Origin: Bacteroidaceae bacterium
GTDB lineage: Bacteria > Bacteroidota > Bacteroidia > Bacteroidales > Bacteroidaceae
Assembly (NCBI GenBank): GCA_900772575.1
Contig: CAAHEN010000086.1
Location: 1-6,754, forward strand
Length of the DNA stretch: 6,754 bases
Direction: 5' to 3'
Below the pieces are notes generated by a model. The model was given only the letters and a program-made list of their open reading frames with translations. It ran no database searches and had not been told where the DNA came from. Below are positions 1 to 6,383 of the stretch, one piece after another (the stretch's first letter is position 1; every line of letters starts with the position of its first letter). A program made the translations under genes and the position numbers.

Positions 1-2
1 TC

Positions 3-1022
3 GTGGCCGTGCTGGCCCGCCTGCTGGGGCCGGTCTTCGCAAAACTCTTTCCCGACATACCCAAGGGACATCCCGTCATCGGCAACATCTTCATGAACAT
101 CTCGGCCAACATGCTGGGGCTCGACAACGCCGCCACGCCGCTGGGGCTCAAGGCCATGGAGGGGCTGCAGGAGCTCAACCCGAAGAAGGACACGGCGTCG
201 AACCCGATGATCATGTTCCTCGTCCTCAACACGTCGGGACTGACCGTCATTCCGGTCAGCATCCTCGTCTACCGCGCCCAGCTCGGCGCCGCGCAGCCGA
301 CCGACGTGTTCGTGCCCATCCTCATCGCTACCTTCTGCTCGACCCTGGCGGGCATCATCGTCACAAGCCTCTACCAGCGCATCAACCTGCTCAACCGCAC
401 ACTGCTGCTGACGCTCGGCGGACTCTCCGCCGGTATGGCGGCACTGATCTGGGGCTTCGCGCGGCTCGACGGCCCAATGATGAACACCGTCGGGACGACG
501 ACGGCCAACGTGCTGCTCTTCCTCGTCATCATGGCCTTCATCGCCGCCGGCCTGCGCAAGCGGGTCAACGTCTACGACGCCTTTGTCGAGGGGGCGAAGG
601 AGGGATTCAGCACCGCCGTGCGCATCATACCCTACCTGGTGGCCATTCTGGTGGGCATCGGCGTGTTCCGCGCCTCGGGGGCGATGGACTGGCTCATTGG
701 CGGCATCAGCTGGTGCGTCGAGGCGCTCGGCGGCTCGACCGACTGGGTGGGCGCCCTGCCGACAGCCCTGATGAAGCCACTCTCGGGCAGCGGGGCGCGC
801 GGCATGATGGTCGACGCCATGCAGACCTACGGCGCCGACTCGTTCGTCGGGCGGCTGAGCTGCATCTTCCAGGGCTCGACGGACACGACGTTCTATATTC
901 TGGCCGTCTACTTCGGCTCGGTCGGCATACGCCGCACGCGCCACGCCGTCACCTGCGGCCTGCTCGCCGATTTGGCAGGTGTCGTGGCGGCTATCCTCGT
1001 GTGCTACCTCTTCTTCGGCTAA
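3..1022 (+). CDS. Fused SpmA/SpmB-like nucleoside recognition (Gate) domain membrane protein, 5' partial
   Basis: This is the C-terminal 339 residues of an integral membrane protein of the spore-maturation A/B (nucleoside recognition, Gate domain) family. Bacteroidota commonly carry SpmA and SpmB fused in one chain of about 410 residues, so roughly 70 N-terminal residues lie before the window. The GTG at position 3 is therefore probably an internal valine codon, not the start. The first half carries the SpmA-type signature NISANMLGLDNAATPLGLKA (about residues 32-51 of the visible part). The second half, from about residue 181, has the SpmB-type stretch YDAFVEGAKEGFSTAVR, then PLSGSGARG (249-257) and STDTTFYILAVYFGSVG (282-298). 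Many hydrophobic segments are visible (for example about 67-80, 92-113, 124-142, 159-174, 199-212 and 308-327). The substrate in non-sporulating bacteria is unknown; a transport or membrane-remodelling role is only inferred. The gene ends 26 nt before the methyltransferase start, with no clear terminator between them. Family assignment is firm; function is not. Confidence 0.88.
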   Translation: MAVLARLLGPVFAKLFPDIPKGHPVIGNIFMNISANMLGLDNAATPLGLKAMEGLQELNPKKDTASNPMIMFLVLNTSGLTVIPVSILVYRAQLGAAQPTDVFVPILIATFCSTLAGIIVTSLYQRINLLNRTLLLTLGGLSAGMAALIWGFARLDGPMMNTVGTTTANVLLFLVIMAFIAAGLRKRVNVYDAFVEGAKEGFSTAVRIIPYLVAILVGIGVFRASGAMDWLIGGISWCVEALGGSTDWVGALPTALMKPLSGSGARGMMVDAMQTYGADSFVGRLSCIFQGSTDTTFYILAVYFGSVGIRRTRHAVTCGLLADLAGVVAAILVCYLFFG

Positions 1023-1048
1023 TTCCCCTAAACTCAACGAACCATGCC

Positions 1049-2218
1049 ATGATAGCGTCAATAGAACTGTTCGCTGGAACCGGCGGACTGGCTTTGGGAC
1101 TACAGGACTCCGGGTTTCATCACGTCGCTCTGATAGAGCGCGACGCCCACTCCTGCAAGAACCTGCTGTACAACATAAGAGGCGGAGCATGTCCCTGCGT
1201 GCAAGACTGGAATGTGCTTCAGGCTGACATCAAAGACATAGATTTCTCTCCTTATGAGGGGAGCATAGCGCTCGTCTCGGGCGGGCCACCCTGCCAACCT
1301 TTCCCTCTCGGCGGCAAAGGACGCGCGCATGAGGACAGCCGCGACATGTTTCCCCAAGCGGTCAGGACTGTACGTGAAATCAAGCCCAAGGCTTTCATCT
1401 TTGAGAATGTCAAGGGACTGCTGCGAAAATCTTTCGCCTCATACTTCAATTATATATTATTGCAACTCTCCTATCCGGAGGTCACAGCGCAAGGCTGCAT
1501 GACATGGGAGGAACACAGGGCATGGCTCGAAAGACTGCACACATCAACCGCCAAGCAGACGCTCCGCTACAACGTATCATTCCGGCTGCTGAACGCTGCG
1601 GACTATGGCGTACCGCAAAAGCGGCAGCGCGTGGTCATCGTCGGGTTCAGGGAGGACATCGATGCGAAATGGGCTTTTCCAGAGCCGACCCACTCCGCCG
1701 AGGCCTTGGCCTATGCCCAATGGGTGGACTATTCGTACTGGGAGGAACATGGCCTCCGCCGTCCTGAGACATGCCCGCTGTCCAACAAGCAATTGGAGAA
1801 AATCAAGGAATCACACCGAAGCCTGTTTGCCAAGCAACGCTGGCTTACCGTACGAGATGCCCTCAAGGGACTTCCGGCACCGTATGGCCAGCATGACGAG
1901 ACTGAGACCAGCATACCCAACCATCAGTTCCACGGCTGGGGCAAGAGCTATGAGGGATACAGCGGCAGCTTGCTTGACTGTCCCTCAAAGACCATCAAGG
2001 CCGGTGCCCATGGCGTTCCCGGAGGGGAGAACATGCTGATACAGGACGACGGCCAGACACGTTATTTCACAATAAGGGAATCAGCCAGAATCCAGACCTT
2101 TCCCGACAGTTTCGTGTTCGACTCATCATGGTCGGAGAGCATGCGGCAAATCGGCAATGCCGTTCCCGTGAGACTGGCCAAGGCCGTAGAACAATCTGTC
2201 GCCAGACTTATTTCATGA
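1049..2218 (+). CDS. DNA (cytosine-5) methyltransferase, Dcm/type II family
   Basis: This 389-residue enzyme would transfer a methyl group from S-adenosylmethionine to C5 of cytosine in a specific DNA site. The motifs run in canonical order: motif I FAGTGG (8-13, AdoMet binding), motif IV GGPPCQPF (78-85, catalytic Cys82), motif VI ENV (119-121), motif VIII QKRQR (190-194), a target-recognition region at about 205-330 ending in PSKTIKAGAHGVPGG, motif IX around RESARIQTFPDSF (343-355), and motif X GNAVP (369-373). A stretch of about 30 residues between motifs VI and VIII (about 140-172) looks like a subfamily insertion. The frame is open further upstream, but the ATG at 1049 places the family's typical N-terminus (MIASIELFAG) right before motif I; the 112 upstream codons overlap the SpmAB gene and read as a shadow. 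Hand-counted GC in sampled lines is near 50%, against about 60-70% in the neighbours, and ATA and AGA codons occur. That suggests horizontal acquisition. The recognition site cannot be read from sequence. No restriction enzyme is visible next to it, so it may be solitary. Confidence 0.95.
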   Translation: MIASIELFAGTGGLALGLQDSGFHHVALIERDAHSCKNLLYNIRGGACPCVQDWNVLQADIKDIDFSPYEGSIALVSGGPPCQPFPLGGKGRAHEDSRDMFPQAVRTVREIKPKAFIFENVKGLLRKSFASYFNYILLQLSYPEVTAQGCMTWEEHRAWLERLHTSTAKQTLRYNVSFRLLNAADYGVPQKRQRVVIVGFREDIDAKWAFPEPTHSAEALAYAQWVDYSYWEEHGLRRPETCPLSNKQLEKIKESHRSLFAKQRWLTVRDALKGLPAPYGQHDETETSIPNHQFHGWGKSYEGYSGSLLDCPSKTIKAGAHGVPGGENMLIQDDGQTRYFTIRESARIQTFPDSFVFDSSWSESMRQIGNAVPVRLAKAVEQSVARLIS

Positions 2219-2237
2219 ATCATCGCAATCAAAACCA

Positions 2238-2369
2238 ATGAAGCGGATCGAGAACAAGGACATTCCCCGGCACACGGGGCGCCAATGGGCCCTGCGCCTA
2301 CAGCCCAGCGCACTGGGCGCTGAGGAACTGTTGGAGAGAATCAAGCACTTTCACACCACAATCCACTGA
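2238..2369 (+). CDS. Possible 43-residue small protein or gene remnant after the methyltransferase
   Basis: An ATG-to-TGA frame of 43 codons fills nearly all of the gap between the methyltransferase and the flippase, ending 3 nt before the flippase ATG. The peptide starts MKRIENKDIPRHTGRQWALR, is strongly basic, and ends in a short helix-like part (ALGAEELLERIKHF) plus HTTIH. I do not recognise it. Two short overlaps could feed ribosomes into it. The methyltransferase stop overlaps an ATG (ATGA, 2215-2218) that opens an 8-codon frame, and the stop of that frame overlaps the ATG of this one (ATGA, 2238-2241). It could be a real small protein, the start of a decayed restriction or accessory gene once paired with the methyltransferase, or chance in GC-rich DNA. 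Its position favours membership of the acquired segment. Confidence 0.3.
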   Translation: MKRIENKDIPRHTGRQWALRLQPSALGAEELLERIKHFHTTIH

Positions 2370-2372
2370 CAC

Positions 2373-3827
2373 ATGGCTGACTTGAAATCACTGGCCAAGG
2401 ACACGGCCATCTACGGCCTGTCGAGCATCATCGGGCGCTTTCTCAACTACCTGCTCGTACCGCTCTACACGGCAAAGCTGGCCGCCGCATCGGGCGGCTA
2501 CGGCGTCATCACGGAGGTGTACAGCTACACAGCGCTGCTGCTCGTGCTGCTGACCTTCGGCATGGAGACCACCTTTTTCCGTTTCATCAACAAGGCCGGC
2601 GAAGACCCACAGCGCGTCTACTCGACGACGCTCATCGCCGTAGGCAGCGTCAGCGTGGCCTTCGCGGCCCTCGTGCTGGTTTTCCTCCACCCCATCGCCA
2701 GTGCGCTCGACTATGCCGACCACCCGGCCTACATCGGCATGATGGCTGTCTGTGTGGCCATCGACGCCTTCCAGTGCATCCCCTTCGCCTACCTGCGCTA
2801 CCGCCGGCGCCCCATCAAGTTCGCCGCCCTGAAGCTGCTCTTCATCTTCCTCAACATCGCGCTCAACGTGGTCTACTTCCTCGTGCTCAATGCCGGCGAC
2901 GTATTCTACGCTTTCGCCATCAACCTCTTCTGCACAGCCTTCATCACGCTCTTCTTCTACCCCGAGCTGACGGGATTCCGCTGGACGCTCGACCGCGCGC
3001 TGCTGCGCCGCATGCTCCGCTATTCGTGGCCGATCCTCGTGCTCGGCATCGCGGGCATTCTCAACCAGACAGCGGACAAGATCATCTTCCCGCGCCTCGT
3101 CGAAGGGCAGGCGGGCAAGGTGCAGCTGGGCATCTACGGCGCGAGCGTGAAGATCGCCATGATCATGGCCATGATCACGCAGGCCTTCCGCTACGCCTAC
3201 GAGCCCTTCGTCTTCGCCGGGCAGAAAGACCGCGACAGCCGCGCCACCTACGCCCGCGCCATGAAGTTTTTCATCATCTTCACCCTGCTGGCCTTCCTCG
3301 TCGTCATCGGCTACCTGGACATTCTGAAACACATCATCGCCCCGGGCTACTGGCCGGGACTGAAAGTGGTGCCCATCGTCATGGCGGCCGAAATCATGAT
3401 GGGCGTCTACTTCAACCTCTCGTTCTGGTACAAGCTCATCGACAAGACCATCTGGGGGGCTTGGTTCTCGGGCGCGGGCTGTCTGGTGCTCATCGCGGCC
3501 AATATAATCTTTATCCCCACCTACGGCTACATGGCCTGCGCCTGGGCCGGCGTGGCGGGCTACGGCACGGCCATGCTGCTGAGCTACTTCGTGGGCCAGC
3601 GCTACTACCCCATCGCCTACCCACTGCGCAGCATCGGCACCTATGTGCTCATCGCGGCCATCTTCTACGCCATCATGAAATTCCAGCCGGCGACGTGGCC
3701 GCTGGCCCTGCGCCTGGGCGTCAACACGCTCTGCATCGCACTCTTCATCGCCCACATCGTCTACCATGACCTGCCGCTCTCGCGCCTGCCCGTCATCGGG
3801 AAGCGCTTCAGGGCGAAGGACAAATAA
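2373..3827 (+). CDS. Oligosaccharide flippase family protein (Wzx/MurJ-like, MOP superfamily)
   Basis: This 484-residue polytopic inner-membrane protein belongs to the polysaccharide biosynthesis/flippase family (MOP exporter superfamily). Members move lipid-linked oligosaccharides or related amphiphiles across the cytoplasmic membrane. The N-terminus MADLKSLAKDTAIYGLSS, followed by IIGRFLNYLLVPLYT, is typical of Bacteroidales members and supports the ATG at 2373. About 12-14 hydrophobic segments are visible, including about residues 12-32, 51-64, 85-105, 121-139, 151-172, 177-196, 218-231, 256-271, 298-315, 331-350, 361-381, 388-407, 421-436 and 445-463. A positively charged tail (GKRFRAKDK) should be cytoplasmic. 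The length is normal for the family. The substrate is unknown: no glycosyltransferases or other surface-polysaccharide genes lie nearby, so this is not an obvious capsule locus. The M16 peptidase gene starts 21 nt downstream, suggesting co-transcription. No promoter was found directly upstream, although composition returns to the GC-rich background here. Confidence 0.92.
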   Translation: MADLKSLAKDTAIYGLSSIIGRFLNYLLVPLYTAKLAAASGGYGVITEVYSYTALLLVLLTFGMETTFFRFINKAGEDPQRVYSTTLIAVGSVSVAFAALVLVFLHPIASALDYADHPAYIGMMAVCVAIDAFQCIPFAYLRYRRRPIKFAALKLLFIFLNIALNVVYFLVLNAGDVFYAFAINLFCTAFITLFFYPELTGFRWTLDRALLRRMLRYSWPILVLGIAGILNQTADKIIFPRLVEGQAGKVQLGIYGASVKIAMIMAMITQAFRYAYEPFVFAGQKDRDSRATYARAMKFFIIFTLLAFLVVIGYLDILKHIIAPGYWPGLKVVPIVMAAEIMMGVYFNLSFWYKLIDKTIWGAWFSGAGCLVLIAANIIFIPTYGYMACAWAGVAGYGTAMLLSYFVGQRYYPIAYPLRSIGTYVLIAAIFYAIMKFQPATWPLALRLGVNTLCIALFIAHIVYHDLPLSRLPVIGKRFRAKDK

Positions 3828-3848
3828 AGCATTCCTGCCTCACGCATT

Positions 3849-5081
3849 ATGTCTGACATACACACCACCACCCTGCCCTGCGGCCTGCGCATCGTCCACG
3901 AGCAGACGCCCTCGGCGGTGGTTCACTGCGGCTACATTGTCGGCGCCGGCACGCGCCACGAGGACGCTCCCGACACGGGCATGGCCCACTTCATCGAGCA
4001 CATGAGTTTCAAGGGGACGGCACGCCGCCGCGCCTGCCACATCTCCAACGGTCTGGAGCGCGTCGGGGGCGACCTGAACGCCTACACCAACAAGCAGGAG
4101 ACGGTCTACTACGCCGTCGTGCTGCGCCCCGACTTCGGCCGCGCCGCCGACCTGCTGACGGACATCGTCTTCCACAGCACGTACCCACAGCGCGAGATAG
4201 ACCGGGAGGTGGAGGTCATCTGCGACGAGATTGAGAGTTACAAGGACTCACCCGCCGACCTCATCTTCGACGACTTCGAGGCCATGCTCTACAGCCGCCA
4301 TCCGCTGGGCCGCGACATTCTGGGTGCGCCGGAGCGCCTGCGCAACTACACGACGGCCGATGCACGGCGCTTTGCCGACGCCCACTACCGCCCGGCCAAC
4401 TGCGTCTTCTTCGTTCGCGGCGACGTGCGGTTCGAACGCGTGGTCAAGACTGCGGAGCGCCTGCTGGCCGACATGCCGGCCTGTGCGCCGGCACCGCTGC
4501 CGCCGACGCGCGCCGACCTGCCGGCGCCGTGCCAGGCTGAGGCCAAGCGGCACCGCGACACGCACCAGGCGCACGTGGTCATCGGCACGCGCACCTGCGG
4601 CGGCACGGACAGTCGCCACTGCGCCCTGCTCCTGCTCAACAACATGCTCGGCGGGCCTGGCATGAACTCGCGCCTGAACATGAGCCTGCGTGAACATGCG
4701 GGCCTCGTCTACACGGTCGAGGCGGCACTGACGACCTACCCTGACACGGGGTGGTGGAGCGTCTACTTCGGCTGCGACCCGCACGACGTCGGGCGGTGCC
4801 GCCGCATCGTCGGCCGCGAGCTGCGCCGCTTCATCGATGCCCCGCTCACCGCCGCGCAGCTCGCGGCGGCGAAGAAGCAGCTCTGCGGACAGGTGGGCAT
4901 CGCTGCCGAAGGGAGTGAGCACCGTGCCCTGGCCATGGCCAAGAACTACGCCCGCTACGGCACGCACTATGACCCAGCAGAGGTCTGCCGGCGCATCGCC
5001 GCCATCACCGCCGCCGACGTGCAGGCACTGGCCACCGAGGTCTATGACGCCGACCGCCTGACGACACTGGTCTACGAATAG
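3849..5081 (+). CDS. M16 family (insulinase/pitrilysin-like, M16B) zinc metallopeptidase
   Basis: This 410-residue zinc peptidase shows the inverted HxxEH motif of clan ME: H47-F-I-E50-H51 inside MAHFIEHMSFKGT. His47 and His51 bind zinc, Glu50 is the catalytic base, and the third ligand is most likely Glu127 (VICDEIESYKD), 76 residues after His51 as usual in the family. The preceding GAGTRHE (32-38) matches the conserved GSRxE region. The second, inactive M16_C domain covers about 165-350 and carries NSRLNMSLREHAGLVY (273-288), with the conserved Arg281/Tyr288 pair. The length fits a one-repeat M16B enzyme, which normally works as a dimer. There is no signal peptide, so it is probably cytoplasmic, acting on peptides or small unfolded proteins; the natural substrate is unknown. 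The ATG at 3849 gives a compact N-terminus that leads directly into the first strand (TTLPCGLRIVHEQ). It follows the flippase by 21 nt and is likely in its operon. GC is very high, near 80% in a sampled line around 4500. Confidence 0.95.
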   Translation: MSDIHTTTLPCGLRIVHEQTPSAVVHCGYIVGAGTRHEDAPDTGMAHFIEHMSFKGTARRRACHISNGLERVGGDLNAYTNKQETVYYAVVLRPDFGRAADLLTDIVFHSTYPQREIDREVEVICDEIESYKDSPADLIFDDFEAMLYSRHPLGRDILGAPERLRNYTTADARRFADAHYRPANCVFFVRGDVRFERVVKTAERLLADMPACAPAPLPPTRADLPAPCQAEAKRHRDTHQAHVVIGTRTCGGTDSRHCALLLLNNMLGGPGMNSRLNMSLREHAGLVYTVEAALTTYPDTGWWSVYFGCDPHDVGRCRRIVGRELRRFIDAPLTAAQLAAAKKQLCGQVGIAAEGSEHRALAMAKNYARYGTHYDPAEVCRRIAAITAADVQALATEVYDADRLTTLVYE

Positions 5082-5150
5082 GACACCCAGGACAGTCCTA
5101 TCACGCCACCACAAATACGACGCTATCACGAAAGAATCCCCACCACCGCC

Positions 5151-5690
5151 ATGCCACATCCCCTCGCCCTCTTTCGCTTCTGCCCGCGCTGCGGCTCGCA
5201 GCGCTTCGTCATTGCCGACGCCCGCGCCAAGCGGTGCGACGACTGCGGTTTCGTCTACTACCACAACGCCTCCGCCGCCACGGCTGCCGTCATCTTCGAC
5301 GACGTAGGCCGCCTGCTGACGGTTCGCCGTGCCTTTGCCCCCGCAGCAGGGACGCTCGACTTCCCGGGCGGTTTCGTCGAACCGGGCGAAACGCTCGAAG
5401 AGAGCTGCCGCCGCGAGGTGCGCGAGGAGACGGGGGCCGATATCACCGTCGGGCCACTGCTCTTCTCGATACCCAACACTTACACCTACTCGGGCTTCGA
5501 CGTCCACACGACCGATGCTTACTTCAGCTGCCGTCCGGTGCCCGGCGCCGTCTTCAGTGCCGCCGACGACGCCGCCGAACTGCGCTGGCTGGCCCCGGCA
5601 GACATCTGTCCTGACGACTTCGGCCTGCATTCCGCCCACGAGGCGGCCCGGCGCCTGCGCGGGCTCACAGACAGGCGCAACACTATTTAA
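5151..5690 (+). CDS. NUDIX hydrolase with N-terminal zinc ribbon
   Basis: This 179-residue protein is predicted to hydrolyse a nucleoside diphosphate linked to another moiety. A zinc ribbon opens it, with Cys11/Cys14 (CPRC) and Cys29/Cys32 (CDDC), followed by the YYHN element usual in this subgroup. The NUDIX box is complete: G74-x5-E80-x7-R88-E89-V90-x-E92-E93-x-G95-A96, which provides the Mg2+-binding glutamates. After the box, NTYTYSGFDVHTTDAYFSC (109-127) and AAELRWLAPADI (141-152) complete the fold. The zinc-ribbon plus NUDIX layout resembles the C-terminal half of NADH pyrophosphatase NudC, but the protein is shorter, lacks the NudC N-terminal domain, and I do not see the NudC SQPWPFPxS signature. 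Substrate (NADH, ADP-ribose or another) is therefore open. The ATG at 5151 lies just before the zinc ribbon. The 69-nt gap after the peptidase holds only a tiny inverted repeat (AGGACAGTCCT, 5089-5099) and no recognisable promoter, so read-through from the peptidase is possible. Confidence 0.93.
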   Translation: MPHPLALFRFCPRCGSQRFVIADARAKRCDDCGFVYYHNASAATAAVIFDDVGRLLTVRRAFAPAAGTLDFPGGFVEPGETLEESCRREVREETGADITVGPLLFSIPNTYTYSGFDVHTTDAYFSCRPVPGAVFSAADDAAELRWLAPADICPDDFGLHSAHEAARRLRGLTDRRNTI

Positions 5691-5701
5691 GTTCGGCGGT
5701 C

Positions 5702-5732
5702 TTGGCCATACACGGCAAAAGGTGTAACTTGC
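5702..5732 (+). promoter_or_regulatory. Probable tpx promoter (Bacteroidota type)
   Basis: TTG at 5702-5704 and TAACTTGC at 5725-5732 are separated by exactly 20 nt, the spacing of the Bacteroidota -33/-7 promoter pattern (TTG and TAnnTTTG). The -7 element is imperfect: it keeps TA and the first two Ts but has GC in place of TG. It sits 12 nt after the NUDIX stop codon and would give tpx a leader of roughly 60 nt that is rich in A and C (with CACACACACAAAC around 5762-5774) and has no Shine-Dalgarno sequence, as is common for efficiently translated genes in this phylum. Confidence 0.45.
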
Positions 5733-5801
5733 GCCCGCTTTGGCCGGTACAATGGCTGAGGCACACACACAAACATCTTCAAACAAAAGACTGACACTAT
5801 C

Positions 5802-6302
5802 ATGGCAACAGTAAAATTCCAAGGCAGCCCCGTCACCCTCTCGGGCAACCTGCCCGCCGTTGGCCAACCCGCCCCCCGCTTTGGCGGCGTCAAGGGTGAC
5901 CTCTCCGTACTCCACCTGCCCGACCTGCTCGGCAAGCGCGTCGTGCTCAACATCTTCCCCAGTCTCGACACGCCCGTTTGCGCCGCCTCTGTGCGCCGTT
6001 TCAACAAGGAAGCCGCCGCGCTCGACAACACGGTCGTGCTCTGCGTCTCGAAAGACCTGCCCTTCGCCCAGAGCCGTTTCTGCACCACCGAGGGACTGAA
6101 GAACGTGGTGCCCATAAGCATCTTCCGCTGCAAGTGCTTCGATGAGAACTACGGTCTGGCCATCACCGACGGCCCGCTCAAGGGGCTGCTGGCACGTGCC
6201 GTCGTCATCGTCGACGAGAAGGGCACCATCATCTACGAAGAGCTCGTCCCGGAAATCACGGACGAACCGAACTACGAGGCTGCCCTCGCCGCCCTGAAAT
6301 AA
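5802..6302 (+). CDS. tpx: Thiol peroxidase, atypical 2-Cys peroxiredoxin (Tpx)
   Basis: This 166-residue cytoplasmic peroxiredoxin reduces hydrogen peroxide and organic, especially lipid, hydroperoxides using electrons from thioredoxin. The peroxidatic site is PSLDTPVC (53-60), with Thr57 and Cys60. The resolving Cys94 lies in SRFCTTEGLKNV, at the spacing seen in E. coli Tpx (Cys61/Cys95), so the intramolecular disulfide mechanism applies. Arg132 in LLARAVVIVD matches the conserved active-site arginine region. The C-terminus EITDEPNYEAALAALK is typical, and the length is the usual 165-168. Cys81 corresponds to the third, non-essential cysteine of E. coli Tpx. Two further cysteines form a CxC pair (Cys110, Cys112 in FRCKCF) that I would not expect from the family. 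The ATG at 5802 aligns with the standard N-terminus (MATVKFQGSPVTLSGNLP). It probably has its own promoter at 5702-5732 and a strong inverted repeat 31 nt after the stop, so it can be a single-gene transcript. Confidence 0.97.
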   Translation: MATVKFQGSPVTLSGNLPAVGQPAPRFGGVKGDLSVLHLPDLLGKRVVLNIFPSLDTPVCAASVRRFNKEAAALDNTVVLCVSKDLPFAQSRFCTTEGLKNVVPISIFRCKCFDENYGLAITDGPLKGLLARAVVIVDEKGTIIYEELVPEITDEPNYEAALAALK

Positions 6303-6332
6303 GCCCGCCGACAGGACTTGCCGGCATCCACA

Positions 6333-6383
6333 CAGCGCCCCCTCGCGTGCAGACAAACGTCACCGCCACGCGAGGGGGCGCTG
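6333..6383 (+). terminator. Perfect 17-bp inverted repeat after tpx (candidate terminator or mRNA 3' end)
   Basis: The arms 6333-6349 and 6367-6383 are exact reverse complements (CAGCGCCCCCTCGCGTG and CACGCGAGGGGGCGCTG), separated by a 17-nt loop that can itself form a 3-bp GAC/GTC stem (6352-6354 with 6359-6361). The hairpin starts 31 nt after the tpx stop, the usual place for a transcript end. There is no T-tract on either side or on either strand, so it is not a textbook intrinsic terminator; it may act as a transcription block or as a stabilising 3' structure. The repeat is seen directly; the terminator role is inferred. Confidence 0.55.

Noticed and set aside
3..5. GTG at the left edge as the start of the SpmAB-like gene.
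   Set aside because: Fused family members have about 70 more residues before this point, so the codon is more likely internal and the gene truncated by the window edge.
713..1048. Upstream extension of the methyltransferase frame by 112 codons.
   Set aside because: It overlaps the conserved 3' half of the SpmAB-like gene, is Arg/Leu-rich and unrelated to the family; the ATG at 1049 gives the normal N-terminus right before motif I.
2388..3767. 459-codon minus-strand frame and 331-codon plus-strand frame inside the flippase gene.
   Set aside because: Both overlap the flippase completely and encode His/Arg/Asp/Glu-rich low-complexity peptides typical of wrong-frame reading of a GC-rich membrane protein gene.
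1049..3827. Methyltransferase plus flippase as a phage-defence or BREX/DISARM-like system.
   Set aside because: None of the partner genes (helicase, PglZ, DUF1998, nuclease) are present, and the flippase has the GC-rich composition and standard N-terminus of a resident housekeeping gene.
5762..5774. CACACACACAAAC simple repeat upstream of tpx as a phase-variation tract.
   Set aside because: It has only about four to five CA units, lies in an untranslated leader outside the promoter spacer, and A/C-rich leaders are ordinary in this phylum.
4248..6356. Very long (702-codon) open frame on the minus strand across the M16 peptidase, NUDIX and tpx genes.
   Set aside because: It is antisense to three genes with clear catalytic motifs, its translation has no recognisable domain and is low-complexity (rich in Gly, Val, Ala and Arg), and such shadows are expected in GC-rich DNA with few stops.
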